Part shown: positions 34,048-42,262 of the stretch, piece after piece
How positions within the stretch are numbered: the stretch's first letter is position 1
Layout of the letters: every line of letters begins with the position of its first letter
DNA from: an uncultured delta proteobacterium
Lineage (GTDB): Bacteria > Bdellovibrionota_C > UBA2361 > OMII01
Assembly (NCBI GenBank): GCA_903904735.1
Contig: CAIVDM010000100.1
Location: 1-52,535, forward strand
DNA: 52,535 nucleotides
Direction of reading: 5' to 3'
The notes under the pieces: generated by a model
Databases searched by the model: none
What the model was told of the DNA's origin: nothing
What the model saw: only the letters and a program-made list of their open reading frames with translations
Position numbers and translations under genes: made by a program

Positions 34048-34220
34048 GGTTCTCACCTACACATTTCTAGCCCGCGCGCAGTGTCAAAAAACCGAGGATC
34101 CCGCCAACGGTATCCGTCATTGCGTTGACTCAGCGCGATTTCTTGCTCCTACTAACCAGTTGATTTAGCATGAGCTTGACCCCCCTCAGCGCATTTCCCT
34201 GAGGTGCTATAGGTATCCAA

Positions 34221-34237
34221 GGCAAAAGGTCTGCCAA
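34221..34237 (-). promoter_or_regulatory. Sigma-54-type promoter of the rod operon
   Basis: The minus-strand sequence TTGGCAGACCTTTTGCC contains TGGCA and TTTGC with exact GG-N10-GC spacing. It lies about 170 bases before the first gene of the flagellar block, so the leader would be long. It is the second such site near flagellar genes, which supports a shared sigma-54 regulon. Confidence 0.65.
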
Positions 34238-34284
34238 CTTGGTTGCCGCGTTCCGATCCACGAAAACAGAGGACGATTTGCCAC

Positions 34285-35427
34285 ATGTATAAAGAGAGAC
34301 TTCTTACTCCCGGCCCAACCATGATTCCCCAACGTGTCCTTCAGGCGATGGAGCGCCCGATGCTTCATCACCGCAGCGACGTGTTCAAAAAGGAGCTAGC
34401 GCGAGGATGTGAGGGCATACGGTGGCTCTTTGGGTGGAATAGCGACCCGATTTTTCTGGCGTGCTCAGGCACTGGCGGAATGGAGGCGGCTCTCGTGAAC
34501 ACCTGCCAGCCAGGGGACGAGATTATCACCGTTAATGGGGGGTCATTTGGAGCTCGATGGCGCCAGATTGGCGAACGGCTCGGTCTGGTAGTTCACGAGA
34601 TTATGGTTGATTGGGGCTCTCCGGTCACCGTTGAACAAACGCGAGCCATGGTAGAGGCCCATCCTAAGGCCAAGGCGTTCTGTGTTCAGCATAGCGAGAC
34701 ATCCACCACCGTGCTGCATCCTCTTGAGTCGCTGCTTCCAGAGGTGCGAAAGATAGCTCCGGAGATGCTAACGATCGTTGACGCTATATCGGCGTGCGCC
34801 ACGACACCGATGCCAGGAACTCCCTCCACTATCGATATCTACATCGCTGGCTCGCAGAAAGCTTTTTCTCTTCCGCCCGGACTCACGATTCTAGCTCTCT
34901 CCGAACAAGCATGGTCGATTATTGAGTCAACGCCCAGACGAACTCTCTATTTCGACTTACTGCTTGAGCGAAAATCGCTCAGCGCCGGAGAGACCTCGTG
35001 GACCCCAGCCTCAACTATTATCTGCGGACTCAACGCCGCCATTGAACTCTTCCGCGAGGAGGGACTCGAGGCGATATACGCTCGCCATCGCCGTCTTTCA
35101 CGAATCGCTCGAGAGGGCGCGTCGGCGCTTGGGTGCCAAGTGCTAGCGACAGACGCCCCATGTCCAAGCGTGACCGGCTTCATCCCACCAACCGGCGTTG
35201 ACGCCGATACACTTCGCTCCGAAGTTCGAAAGCGATACGGTATCCGCCTCGCTGGCGGTCAAGGGAAGTTTAACGGAGCCATCGTTCGCGTTGGGCATAT
35301 GGGCTTTGTCGATCCATTCGATACGCTCAACGCCATAACCGCGATCGGACTCACCATCCGCGCGCTCGGCGGAGGCGACGAACTTTCCAAAGCTTTAATA
35401 GCATGTCTGCCTAACGTTGAAGTATGA
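34285..35427 (+). CDS. Class V aminotransferase (alanine/serine-glyoxylate type)
   Basis: 380 residues, PLP enzyme. LLTPGPTMIPQRVLQAM at the start and SGTGGMEAALVN near residue 68 are family motifs. K192 in AGSQKAFSLPPG is the Schiff-base lysine. HSETSTTVLHP and IVDAISACATTPM complete the site, and the C-terminal GGQGKFNGAIVRVGHMG is typical of AGT/SGAT and phosphonate-type relatives. The start at 34285 (GAGGA upstream) removes a 14-residue extension from 34243. The gene overlaps hemF by four bases, so the two are co-translated. Confidence 0.92.
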   Translation: MYKERLLTPGPTMIPQRVLQAMERPMLHHRSDVFKKELARGCEGIRWLFGWNSDPIFLACSGTGGMEAALVNTCQPGDEIITVNGGSFGARWRQIGERLGLVVHEIMVDWGSPVTVEQTRAMVEAHPKAKAFCVQHSETSTTVLHPLESLLPEVRKIAPEMLTIVDAISACATTPMPGTPSTIDIYIAGSQKAFSLPPGLTILALSEQAWSIIESTPRRTLYFDLLLERKSLSAGETSWTPASTIICGLNAAIELFREEGLEAIYARHRRLSRIAREGASALGCQVLATDAPCPSVTGFIPPTGVDADTLRSEVRKRYGIRLAGGQGKFNGAIVRVGHMGFVDPFDTLNAITAIGLTIRALGGGDELSKALIACLPNVEV

Positions 35428-36347
35428 GTACCCAGCAATCCCTTGCCGAACGTTCGGCTGAATTATTTCGAAGTGTCCAGGCGCATATCTGTGATGGTCT
35501 TGAGGCTATCGATGGCAAGGCTCGCTTTAAGAGCGACGAATGGAATCGAGCAGACCTAGGTGGTCAAAAGGGTGGCGGCGGTCTTACTCGGATTCTCGCC
35601 GGTGGATCGGTATTCGAGAAAGCTGGCGTCAATTTCAGTCAAGTTCAGGGAACCATGGCCGCCGACTTCGCGGCTAAACTCGGAGCTCCAAGAGAGGAAG
35701 TTCCGTTTTACGCGACAGGCGTTTCACTCGTTATCCATCCCTTCTCGCCAATGATCCCAACTACCCATGCCAATTGGCGATTTCTCCAGCTAGGTGAGAA
35801 GCAATGGTTTGGAGGGGGCGCGGACATGACGCCGTATTATTTAGAGGACGAGGACGCCACTCACTTTCACTCAACCATGAAGGGGATCTGCGACAAATAC
35901 TCTCCGGACTACTATCCACGATTTAAGAAATGGTGCGATGAGTATTTCTACCTGCCGCACCGCCAGGAGACTCGCGGAATAGGAGGATTATTTTTCGATT
36001 ATGTCGGTCGTGATGATGGGGCTGATCTGGAAGCGTTCTTTCCCTTCGTGAGAGATCTGGGCCTCGCTTTTACTGAGCAGTATCTCCCCATCGTGGCGCG
36101 TCGGAAGGACACTCCCTTCGGGGAGGAGCAAAAGAAGTTTCAACTTCTACGCAGGGGTCGATACGTGGAGTTTAACTTACTCTATGACCGAGGCACTCAT
36201 TTTGGACTCCAGACAAATGGTCGCATCGAATCGATCCTCATGTCTCTTCCTGCCGTCGTCCACTGGGATTACTGCCCAGAAGTGCTCCCCGGATCCAGAG
36301 AGGAATATCTTATTAAGACGTTACAGAAGCCCCGAGAGTGGGTGTGA
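35424..36347 (+). CDS. hemF: Oxygen-dependent coproporphyrinogen III oxidase
   Basis: 307 residues; uses O2 to decarboxylate coproporphyrinogen III to protoporphyrinogen IX in heme synthesis. Signature blocks: WRFLQLGEKQWFGGGADMTPYY, FKKWCDEYFYLPHRQETRG, GLFFDYVGRDD and EFNLLYDRGTHFGLQTNGR. The length matches the family (about 300). Its presence indicates aerobic metabolism. The ATG at 35424 overlaps the aminotransferase stop (ATGA). Confidence 0.97.
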   Translation: MSTQQSLAERSAELFRSVQAHICDGLEAIDGKARFKSDEWNRADLGGQKGGGGLTRILAGGSVFEKAGVNFSQVQGTMAADFAAKLGAPREEVPFYATGVSLVIHPFSPMIPTTHANWRFLQLGEKQWFGGGADMTPYYLEDEDATHFHSTMKGICDKYSPDYYPRFKKWCDEYFYLPHRQETRGIGGLFFDYVGRDDGADLEAFFPFVRDLGLAFTEQYLPIVARRKDTPFGEEQKKFQLLRRGRYVEFNLLYDRGTHFGLQTNGRIESILMSLPAVVHWDYCPEVLPGSREEYLIKTLQKPREWV

Positions 36348-36393
36348 GACGCTCATGACCACGCGGTAAGGACGCGAGGACCGACCTAGCGGG

Positions 36394-36421
36394 GAGGCTT
36401 TTTATTTCACGAAAATGCCTC
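36394..36421. terminator. Stem-loop between hemF and DUF2905 gene
   Basis: GAGGC-TTTT (36394-36402) pairs with AAAA-T-GCCTC (36412-36421), a 9-bp stem with one bulge and a 9-base loop. The A/T arms could serve as termination signals in both directions for the convergent genes. Confidence 0.5.
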
Positions 36422-36446
36422 AGACATTACATTCGCGACCTAAACA

Positions 36447-36683
36447 CTAGCGAGGAGGAGAAAACCACCTCAAAAGCCATAGCCCCACGCTAAGTAAGGC
36501 GCTCACGAGGATCATCGAGGTGATAGGGATGAAAATAGACGTGCCGTTATTCGAATAGGAGATTTCGCCAGGTAGTTTTCCGAACCAAGCGAGTGGATTT
36601 ATCTCTCTTGGTAGAAGCACCAACAAGAGTCCGAGCGCTAACAGCGCCCCACCGACGATGATCAATACTCTTCCGATTTCCAT
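36447..36683 (-). CDS. DUF2905 family small membrane protein
   Basis: 78 residues with two hydrophobic segments (about 5-24 and 50-70) around the family hallmark INPLAWFGKLPGEISYSNNGT. It is a widely conserved two-helix inner-membrane protein of unknown role. It stands between hemF and the long zinc-protease-like gene without obvious operon partners. Confidence 0.9.
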   Translation of the reverse strand: MEIGRVLIIVGGALLALGLLLVLLPREINPLAWFGKLPGEISYSNNGTSIFIPITSMILVSALLSVGLWLLRWFSPPR

Positions 36684-36868
36684 GACGGTTTCTCTACTCC
36701 GAGGTTAGGACCGTAGCAAGGACAATCACGCTTCCATGATCACGGAGAGTGACGTCGACGCCTCCCTTCTTCATCCGTCACCACTCACCGCGAGCTGACA
36801 GGACAAAAGCTTTCGCGCGCTGAGACAACAAGGCCATCCTAAGACGTTCTCAGGCTTGGGGCTAAGCG

Positions 36869-38587
36869 TTAGTCAGGAAGACTCTCGCCCTCCAGCGCTC
36901 GTTCAAGCCTCAGCCTGGACATGAATGACATGGTGCCTTTCAGCTTGGCCTGCGCGAGACGTCGGACCTCAAGGGAGAGCAAGACTTCTCTGTCACATAG
37001 CGAACTCGTCGCGACTTCGCAGAAAACGCCTATCAAGCCACCTCGAAGAGATTTGACAGCGGCGTCATGAATGAGGCGCCGGGCCTCCGTTCGCGGGACT
37101 AAGGCCCGCTCAGGCTTAAATACGTCGACTATGCGCTCGTACGCTCGAACCCTTCCCTCCCCGAGGAGCTCCCGTGAGTGTTGAGAGAGGTGCTTGATGG
37201 ACGCCCTAGGACGACGCTCATCAGAAAAGCCGGCCGCCACGAAGATCTCAGCGACTTGGGAAAAATCGCAAGCTTCCAAGGCGGCGGAGAGCCGCGCGGC
37301 CGCGTAGGCTTGAAGGTCGGGATCTCCCTTCACGAGAGTCGCGCTTCTCGTGTCTAACCAGGAAGACCATTCATCCCTCTCCCCCGCGTACAAGAGCCGC
37401 TCAACTTTAACAGCCTCTGGGATATTATGCTCCTCTCCCTTCTTTCGCTTCTCGTTGAGCGCGTCCCGCAACTCGCGGCGAACCGTCTGGGCCTGCTCTC
37501 TTCCAAGCGAGCCGGCGCTAACAAACAGAGACAGCGCGGCTGACTCCTCACCGCTTGCGATATGAGAGAGGTTCTGCCCCCACTCAAGCAGGAATAGCAG
37601 CGCGTCCTGGCCAAGCGCCTCCCTGATCGGCACGAGCAGCTCAGGCATCTCTCCGGTCACTTGAGCCCGAACCGAGATATCGCGCAAACGCTCCGCCGCC
37701 ACGGCGGGCGGGATCTCTGGAAATATCTCGCCGGCGAGACGATCAAGAAGGGCGACTGGGTAAACCGACCCACCCTCATAGCCCGACGCGTTCCTCCATG
37801 AGAGCACTTCAAACGAAACTTCTAACGTCGAATTGTCCCGGACAAAAGCCCGCTCCCAGGCGCGCGGCTCACCAGAATTCTCAGTCTCCGCGTACATCGC
37901 CGGATCGCAGATCCGCTTGAAGACCTTAAACAATTTTAAATCGACCTCAGATCGCCTGTCGAAGGGAAGATCGCTGAGTTTCTCCTCGCGTACTTCTTTG
38001 GTGCTATCCAGACCCAAGATATAAAGAGACTGATTAGCGCACGCCGCGTACTCCTCAAAAATGATACCAAGAGAACCCGACGCTTTAGGTCTCAGCATAC
38101 ATCCAGCGCGCGAGATCGTGAACCGCCACCCTGAAGGTTTGGCGCTGTCACGCTCAGCGCCCCAAACGACTGACGCTGTCGCGTGTGTGAGCTCATGTAC
38201 CCATAGGCTTACTGACTCATAGCGATCACGAGATTCTCCCTTTTCATAAAGAACACCCGGGGAGCGCGACAACGTCATGCAAATTCCTTTTCCATCTCTG
38301 GGGGAGGTGTATACGAACGGTAGGCTTCCTGGATCAAATCGCAGACCAAGATTCGTGTACCGCTTTTCTAGAAAATCACAAGCCTCAAGGTAATGCTGCG
38401 CCTGCTTCGAAGAGAGGTCAAAGGTAACATCGCCCCGCTGTCTTAGCGACGCGAGTTCCTTGGCGACGAGCTGTTGACCAAACTCTGGTCCCCCCGCGGA
38501 ACGCAATCCATGCTGAAACGATACTCGGGAGAGCGAGGGTATTTGTGACAGTGGGTCCTGCGGTGGGTTGGATTTAATTTCACGCAT
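36869..38587 (-). CDS. Large orphan protein with HELTH zinc-metallopeptidase motif
   Basis: 572 residues, no family recognised. The motif WVHELTHATASVVWG at 129-143 has the HExxH zinc motif (131-135). GIIFEEYAACANQ about 43 residues later offers a Glu as third ligand, as in gluzincins. The N-terminal third (about 60-200) is the putative peptidase domain. The remaining 370 residues are Leu/Ala/Glu-rich helical repeats with no motif I can name. No signal peptide is seen. The start at 38587 is chosen over 38659, whose extra 24 residues look unlike coding. An internal cytoplasmic protease-like or scaffold function is possible. Confidence 0.6.
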   Translation of the reverse strand: MREIKSNPPQDPLSQIPSLSRVSFQHGLRSAGGPEFGQQLVAKELASLRQRGDVTFDLSSKQAQHYLEACDFLEKRYTNLGLRFDPGSLPFVYTSPRDGKGICMTLSRSPGVLYEKGESRDRYESVSLWVHELTHATASVVWGAERDSAKPSGWRFTISRAGCMLRPKASGSLGIIFEEYAACANQSLYILGLDSTKEVREEKLSDLPFDRRSEVDLKLFKVFKRICDPAMYAETENSGEPRAWERAFVRDNSTLEVSFEVLSWRNASGYEGGSVYPVALLDRLAGEIFPEIPPAVAAERLRDISVRAQVTGEMPELLVPIREALGQDALLFLLEWGQNLSHIASGEESAALSLFVSAGSLGREQAQTVRRELRDALNEKRKKGEEHNIPEAVKVERLLYAGERDEWSSWLDTRSATLVKGDPDLQAYAAARLSAALEACDFSQVAEIFVAAGFSDERRPRASIKHLSQHSRELLGEGRVRAYERIVDVFKPERALVPRTEARRLIHDAAVKSLRGGLIGVFCEVATSSLCDREVLLSLEVRRLAQAKLKGTMSFMSRLRLERALEGESLPD

Positions 38588-38971
38588 GACGAAAGTATCA
38601 AAGCGCTCGCGACGCTTGTCAAAAAAGATGCTACTCGAAGCGCGGTTTATAACCTTCACAGCAGACGCTCGACCCGCCCACCTACTTACCTGCCTGTCCT
38701 GTCATTATCTTAGCTGTATGACGCTCCTTAAGCGCGTACACCGGGAACTTTTCCCTCGTAGCGCATACAGCTAGAGCGGAATAGGATGATCTCCGAGAGC
38801 GCAGCCTCGTTTATCGATGTAGTCCGACGAGAGAGCCAATCGCTAGAAGCGACGTCACGGGCACAAGCGACACTACCAACGAGCATTAACCGTCCTTCGA
38901 ACCACCTTAGGCTCTCTTGATTCCGCCGACGGCACGGTAGAGGGGACAATGCTTGGGTATAAATTCACACG
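38588..38971. other. Intergenic region, nothing recognised
   Basis: A 384-base gap between divergent genes. It contains no long open frame with family resemblance and no clear terminator or repeat. Confidence 0.4.
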
Positions 38972-39292
38972 ATGATAGAGACTGACTCGGACGGGCTTCC
39001 CGCTTTCATCAAACAACATCCGCAAGGGTGGGTGATACAGATTATAGCGACGCCTCGCGCGAAACGATCGAGCTTCGTCGGTCTCCACGGGGGTGTGCCA
39101 CGCGTCGCTGTGGCAGCTCCGCCAATAGATGGTCGCGCTAATGAGGAGCTCACGCGATTTATGGCGGAGTTCCTCAGAGTGCCCAAGCAGTCCATTCAGC
39201 TACTTCGTGGCGATTCCTCAAAGCACAAGAGCCTCCTTATCCGTGGCGCTTCACGGGGAGAAGTGGTCAGCGCCTTCTCTCGCAAGTCCTGA
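38972..39292 (+). CDS. DUF167 (YggU) family protein
   Basis: 106 residues with the YggU pattern IIATPRAKRSSFVG, then VAVAAPPIDGRANEELTRFM and SIQLLRGDSSKHKSLLIRG. The family is a small alpha/beta protein conserved from bacteria to humans with no settled function. The length is normal. The start follows an AT-rich patch but no strong ribosome-binding site. Confidence 0.9.
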   Translation: MIETDSDGLPAFIKQHPQGWVIQIIATPRAKRSSFVGLHGGVPRVAVAAPPIDGRANEELTRFMAEFLRVPKQSIQLLRGDSSKHKSLLIRGASRGEVVSAFSRKS

Positions 39293-39431
39293 CGCTTCGC
39301 GGTGGACAACCGCGGCATCATCCACATATCAATATGTTAGCGGGGCCTATCATGCATATTAAAAAATTACGGGGCACTTGGTCTTAAAATGTAAACTTTT
39401 CTTAAGAATATTCCGTACACCTAATTATGAG

Positions 39432-39448
39432 CGCGGGATAGTCCCGCG
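39432..39448. promoter_or_regulatory. Palindrome in the leader of the LuxR-type regulator
   Basis: CGCGGGA-TAG-TCCCGCG is a perfect 7-bp inverted repeat 22 bases before the regulator ATG. It may be an autoregulatory operator or an RNA hairpin. An AT-rich stretch with TTCTTAAGAA (39399-39408) lies just upstream and probably contains the promoter. Confidence 0.45.
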
Positions 39449-39469
39449 AAACTCTGAGGAGTGCAGTGT

Positions 39470-40105
39470 ATGGGTCCAGTCAAGCTTTTCCTTGTAGACG
39501 ATCAGGTTTTAATGCGCCAAGCGATAGCTCGCGCATTGTCCATCACCGACAAGTACGAGGTGGTTGGCCACGCGGCCAACGCCAGCGACCTCATAGCGAA
39601 CGCCAGCCAGATGGACGCTGACGTCATTATTCTGGATATGATGATGTCGCGGACCAGCTGTCTCGAGGCTGTTCAACAGCTTCTCAGGCAAGGAGTGACG
39701 GTACCGATTCTGGTGCTCTCGGGAGATGAGTCGCACTTTAATGTGAAAGCCGCTCTTAACGCCGGGGCGCGTGGTTTCGTACCGAAACGATCTGACCTCA
39801 GCGAAATGGAGTTCGCTATCGACGCCGTGGCGAAGGGTGGTACTTATGTAAGTCCATCGGTGTCGGAAGGTATCGCTAACAATCAGCCGAACTCTCACAT
39901 CAGCTCTGAGGCGCTCTCTCCACGCGAACACGAGATTTTTCTTCTTCTAGCGCAAGGGCGAAAAAATCGGGATATTGGCGCGCAGCTCTCAATTAGTACC
40001 CGAACAGTCGACACACACCGGTCAAACATCCTCAAAAAGCTGAACCTACACAGCAACGCTGAGTTGGTGCGTCTGGCTATCTCAGAGGGGCTTGTGAACA
40101 TTTGA
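39470..40105 (+). CDS. NarL/FixJ-type response regulator
   Basis: 211 residues. The receiver domain (1-120) has the acidic pair VDD, a phospho-acceptor Asp in VIILDMMM, the switch Ser in VLVLSGDE and Lys in VPKRSD. The C-terminal LuxR helix-turn-helix has LSPREHEIFLLLAQGRKNRD and TRTVDTHRSNILKKL. It binds DNA after phosphorylation. No histidine kinase is adjacent, so it is an orphan in this window. The ATG at 39470 follows AGGAG by eight bases; the GTG at 39461 is less likely. Confidence 0.93.
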   Translation: MGPVKLFLVDDQVLMRQAIARALSITDKYEVVGHAANASDLIANASQMDADVIILDMMMSRTSCLEAVQQLLRQGVTVPILVLSGDESHFNVKAALNAGARGFVPKRSDLSEMEFAIDAVAKGGTYVSPSVSEGIANNQPNSHISSEALSPREHEIFLLLAQGRKNRDIGAQLSISTRTVDTHRSNILKKLNLHSNAELVRLAISEGLVNI

Positions 40106-40130
40106 ATGCAAGCATCCCGCGGACTAAGTC

Positions 40131-40592
40131 CTAACTAGGGATCTCGTTTCTGAAACTGCCGCTCGTGGCGGGATCGCTGATCAATCGATCGATACAGTCC
40201 CACGCGAGTAAAGCGCATTTGATCCGCGCGGAATGTTTCTTAACCCCCTCTAACGCGATCGCGTCTCCCAGGTCATTAAGGGCAGCGCCGTCAATCTCAC
40301 TGCGTATCATTCGCCGAAACAGCGCGGAGAGACGTTGAGCCTCTAACTTTGATTTTCCTTGAAGCAACTCCGACATCATCGACGCGGCCGCCTGGCTTAT
40401 AGAGCAGCCGTGTCCCGTGAACGCTATGTTCGCTATCTCGTCGTTTGAAAATTTAACGGTGAGCGATATCTGATCTCCGCAGAGCGGATTGTGCAGATCC
40501 ACTTTACCATCGGGATTCAAGAGTACGCCTTTGCAACGAGGCGATTTATAATGGTCCAGGAGTAGCTCCTGATATACTTCGTCTAAGTTCAC
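40131..40592 (-). CDS. sufU: SufU-type iron-sulfur scaffold/sulfur transfer protein
   Basis: 153 residues of the NifU-N/IscU family with the SufU layout. The three Cys ligands are C38 (NPLCGD), C63 (GHGCSIS) and C126 (ARIKCALLAWD), with D40 nearby. The insertion of about 20 residues between the second and third Cys (ALFRRMIRSEIDGAALNDLG) is SufU-like. It receives sulfur from SufS for Fe-S assembly. The other suf genes are not in the window. Confidence 0.9.
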   Translation of the reverse strand: MNLDEVYQELLLDHYKSPRCKGVLLNPDGKVDLHNPLCGDQISLTVKFSNDEIANIAFTGHGCSISQAAASMMSELLQGKSKLEAQRLSALFRRMIRSEIDGAALNDLGDAIALEGVKKHSARIKCALLAWDCIDRLISDPATSGSFRNEIPS

Positions 40593-40711
40593 CGTGTATG
40601 ACCTTTACAGTTGAAGCCCCTCATAGAGTCCTGAAATCCGCCCCTTCTATACCATTACAGCCCAGAAAAGCCCAAATCAACACCGGACTCCACCCTTGAG
40701 AACTGAACATC

Positions 40712-41035
40712 CTACATCGGCTGGCAGCACCGCTCATATACGAGCGCGAGACGTAGCAGACTCTCTGGCGCGCCCGCCAGCTCTACCAGCTTGGCGGCAT
40801 ATGCCTTCTGAAGCGTAACACTTCTCATTACCAATTGAAGAAAAATCGAATCGGCGCCTGAAACTGAGCATGTAGCGCGGCTTCCATCAGTGATCTCTCC
40901 GGACCTCAGGTCGAGTCCTACTCGACTCTCGTTCGATAGAAACGCGACCTCAAAGGGCGGCCACGTCTTAAACTCAGGAGCCGCCGCCACTACGGCGCTT
41001 AGTTGTTTGAGCCATTCCGGATATACTGTAGTCAT
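40712..41035 (-). CDS. Small SCP2-like protein (tentative)
   Basis: 107 residues. The order of strands and helices (ESRVGLDLRSGEIT, ATCSVSGADSIFLQL, KAYAAKLVELAGAPESLLRL) resembles the SCP2 sterol/lipid-carrier fold, but the match is weak. The C-terminus has paired Cys (RCCQPM). The ATG start at 41035 is a guess; a GTG at 41053 is possible. It lies between sufU and the TPR gene on the same strand with gaps of over 100 bases. Confidence 0.45.
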   Translation of the reverse strand: MTTVYPEWLKQLSAVVAAAPEFKTWPPFEVAFLSNESRVGLDLRSGEITDGSRATCSVSGADSIFLQLVMRSVTLQKAYAAKLVELAGAPESLLRLALVYERCCQPM

Positions 41036-41163
41036 ATCTGAAAGTATGGCCACTTCTTTACCAACTGTCAGTACCTGGCTGGGATAATTTTTAAACTACG
41101 GTATATACACTACCGCTCCAAGCAGCGACCATGGTCCCGATCGCTTGAAAAACTTGTGATAGG

Positions 41164-42144
41164 TTACATCTGAGAACCCGGCGCCGAACTCTGGAGCATC
41201 TGCTCGATTCGAGCTACCTCAGGGTACACTCCAATAAGCCGAGCCGCGACATCCTTGGCCCGCGAGGCGACCAGTAGAGCCGCCGCGTTGTCACTCGCCG
41301 CGATGTACGCTTGGGCGAGGACAAGCATCTCGTGAACTCCTCGCCACGCGGTCGCTTGGCACGCCTTCTGCGCGAGCTGAACAGCGTATTCGGGTTCGAA
41401 AAATATCCCCTGGCTGAGATACGACTGAGCTAGAAGCCGCAATACCTTTGGATGCTCAGGAGCGACTACGAGCGCGCGGTGTAGGTGGTGTCGAGCGTAC
41501 GCTAGCTTCCCTTCCTTCAGGAGAACTTCCGCGAAAGCTACGACAGCCTCGAAGGGGCCACGGTCAATCGACGCTAACTTAGACAAAGTATCTCGCGAAG
41601 TGGCACTCTCTTCCGCGAGAAGCGCAAGCCTTGTCCGAGCGACCTCAAGACGAGGGAATCCGTGATCACAATGTAATCCAGCGAGGAGTTCTTGAGCCTC
41701 ATTAACGGTAGCTGAATTCGCTCCGGACTCCACAACAGCGGTGATGAAGAGAGCAGCGAGCTCTGGATCGGCGCTCACGCGCTGAATACAAACCCTCATC
41801 GTCCACACAGCCTCCGTGTCATGCCCAAGCCAAAGCTGAAGTCGCGCGAGCCGAACATAGCTCTCGCGCTCATGAGGAGCCACAACAGTCGCTTGTCGAA
41901 GGTAGTTCTCCGCTTCTTCAAATCTGCGCAATCGAAATAGGCAATGCGCGAGGTCCAAGAGGGCGTTTAGCTTCGCCGGACTATTTGGATGTGATAGCAA
42001 CCCTTCCTTGTAGAGCGTGGCCGCGGTTTGAAAATCACCTTTCTGGTACTGCTCTGCCGCATGAATCCAAGCTCCCACCGGCAAGCAGCGCCAACGAGAA
42101 AGCCAATCTCCGTATGTTCGAACTTTTTTCTTGAGGTGGTTCAT
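41164..42144 (-). CDS. Tetratricopeptide repeat protein
   Basis: 326 residues with several TPR-like helix pairs. Examples: GDFQTAATLYKEGLLSHP, RFEEAENYLRQATVVAPH, ESYVRLARLQLWLGHDTEAV and KLAYARHHLHRALVVAPEHP. These span roughly residues 30-300. No signal peptide or enzymatic domain is present, so it is a probable cytoplasmic protein-interaction scaffold. ATG 42144 is used; a GTG at 42153 has GGAG farther upstream and is possible. Confidence 0.82.
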   Translation of the reverse strand: MNHLKKKVRTYGDWLSRWRCLPVGAWIHAAEQYQKGDFQTAATLYKEGLLSHPNSPAKLNALLDLAHCLFRLRRFEEAENYLRQATVVAPHERESYVRLARLQLWLGHDTEAVWTMRVCIQRVSADPELAALFITAVVESGANSATVNEAQELLAGLHCDHGFPRLEVARTRLALLAEESATSRDTLSKLASIDRGPFEAVVAFAEVLLKEGKLAYARHHLHRALVVAPEHPKVLRLLAQSYLSQGIFFEPEYAVQLAQKACQATAWRGVHEMLVLAQAYIAASDNAAALLVASRAKDVAARLIGVYPEVARIEQMLQSSAPGSQM

Positions 42145-42262
42145 TATGAGCACAGCTAGGTATCTCCGGACTTCTCGTTACGAATGACGCGACATGGTGT
42201 GGTAATGCGCACCACTATTGGATAATCTGATCCAGGGCGACAAGTGCTTCAGGAAAATATAC

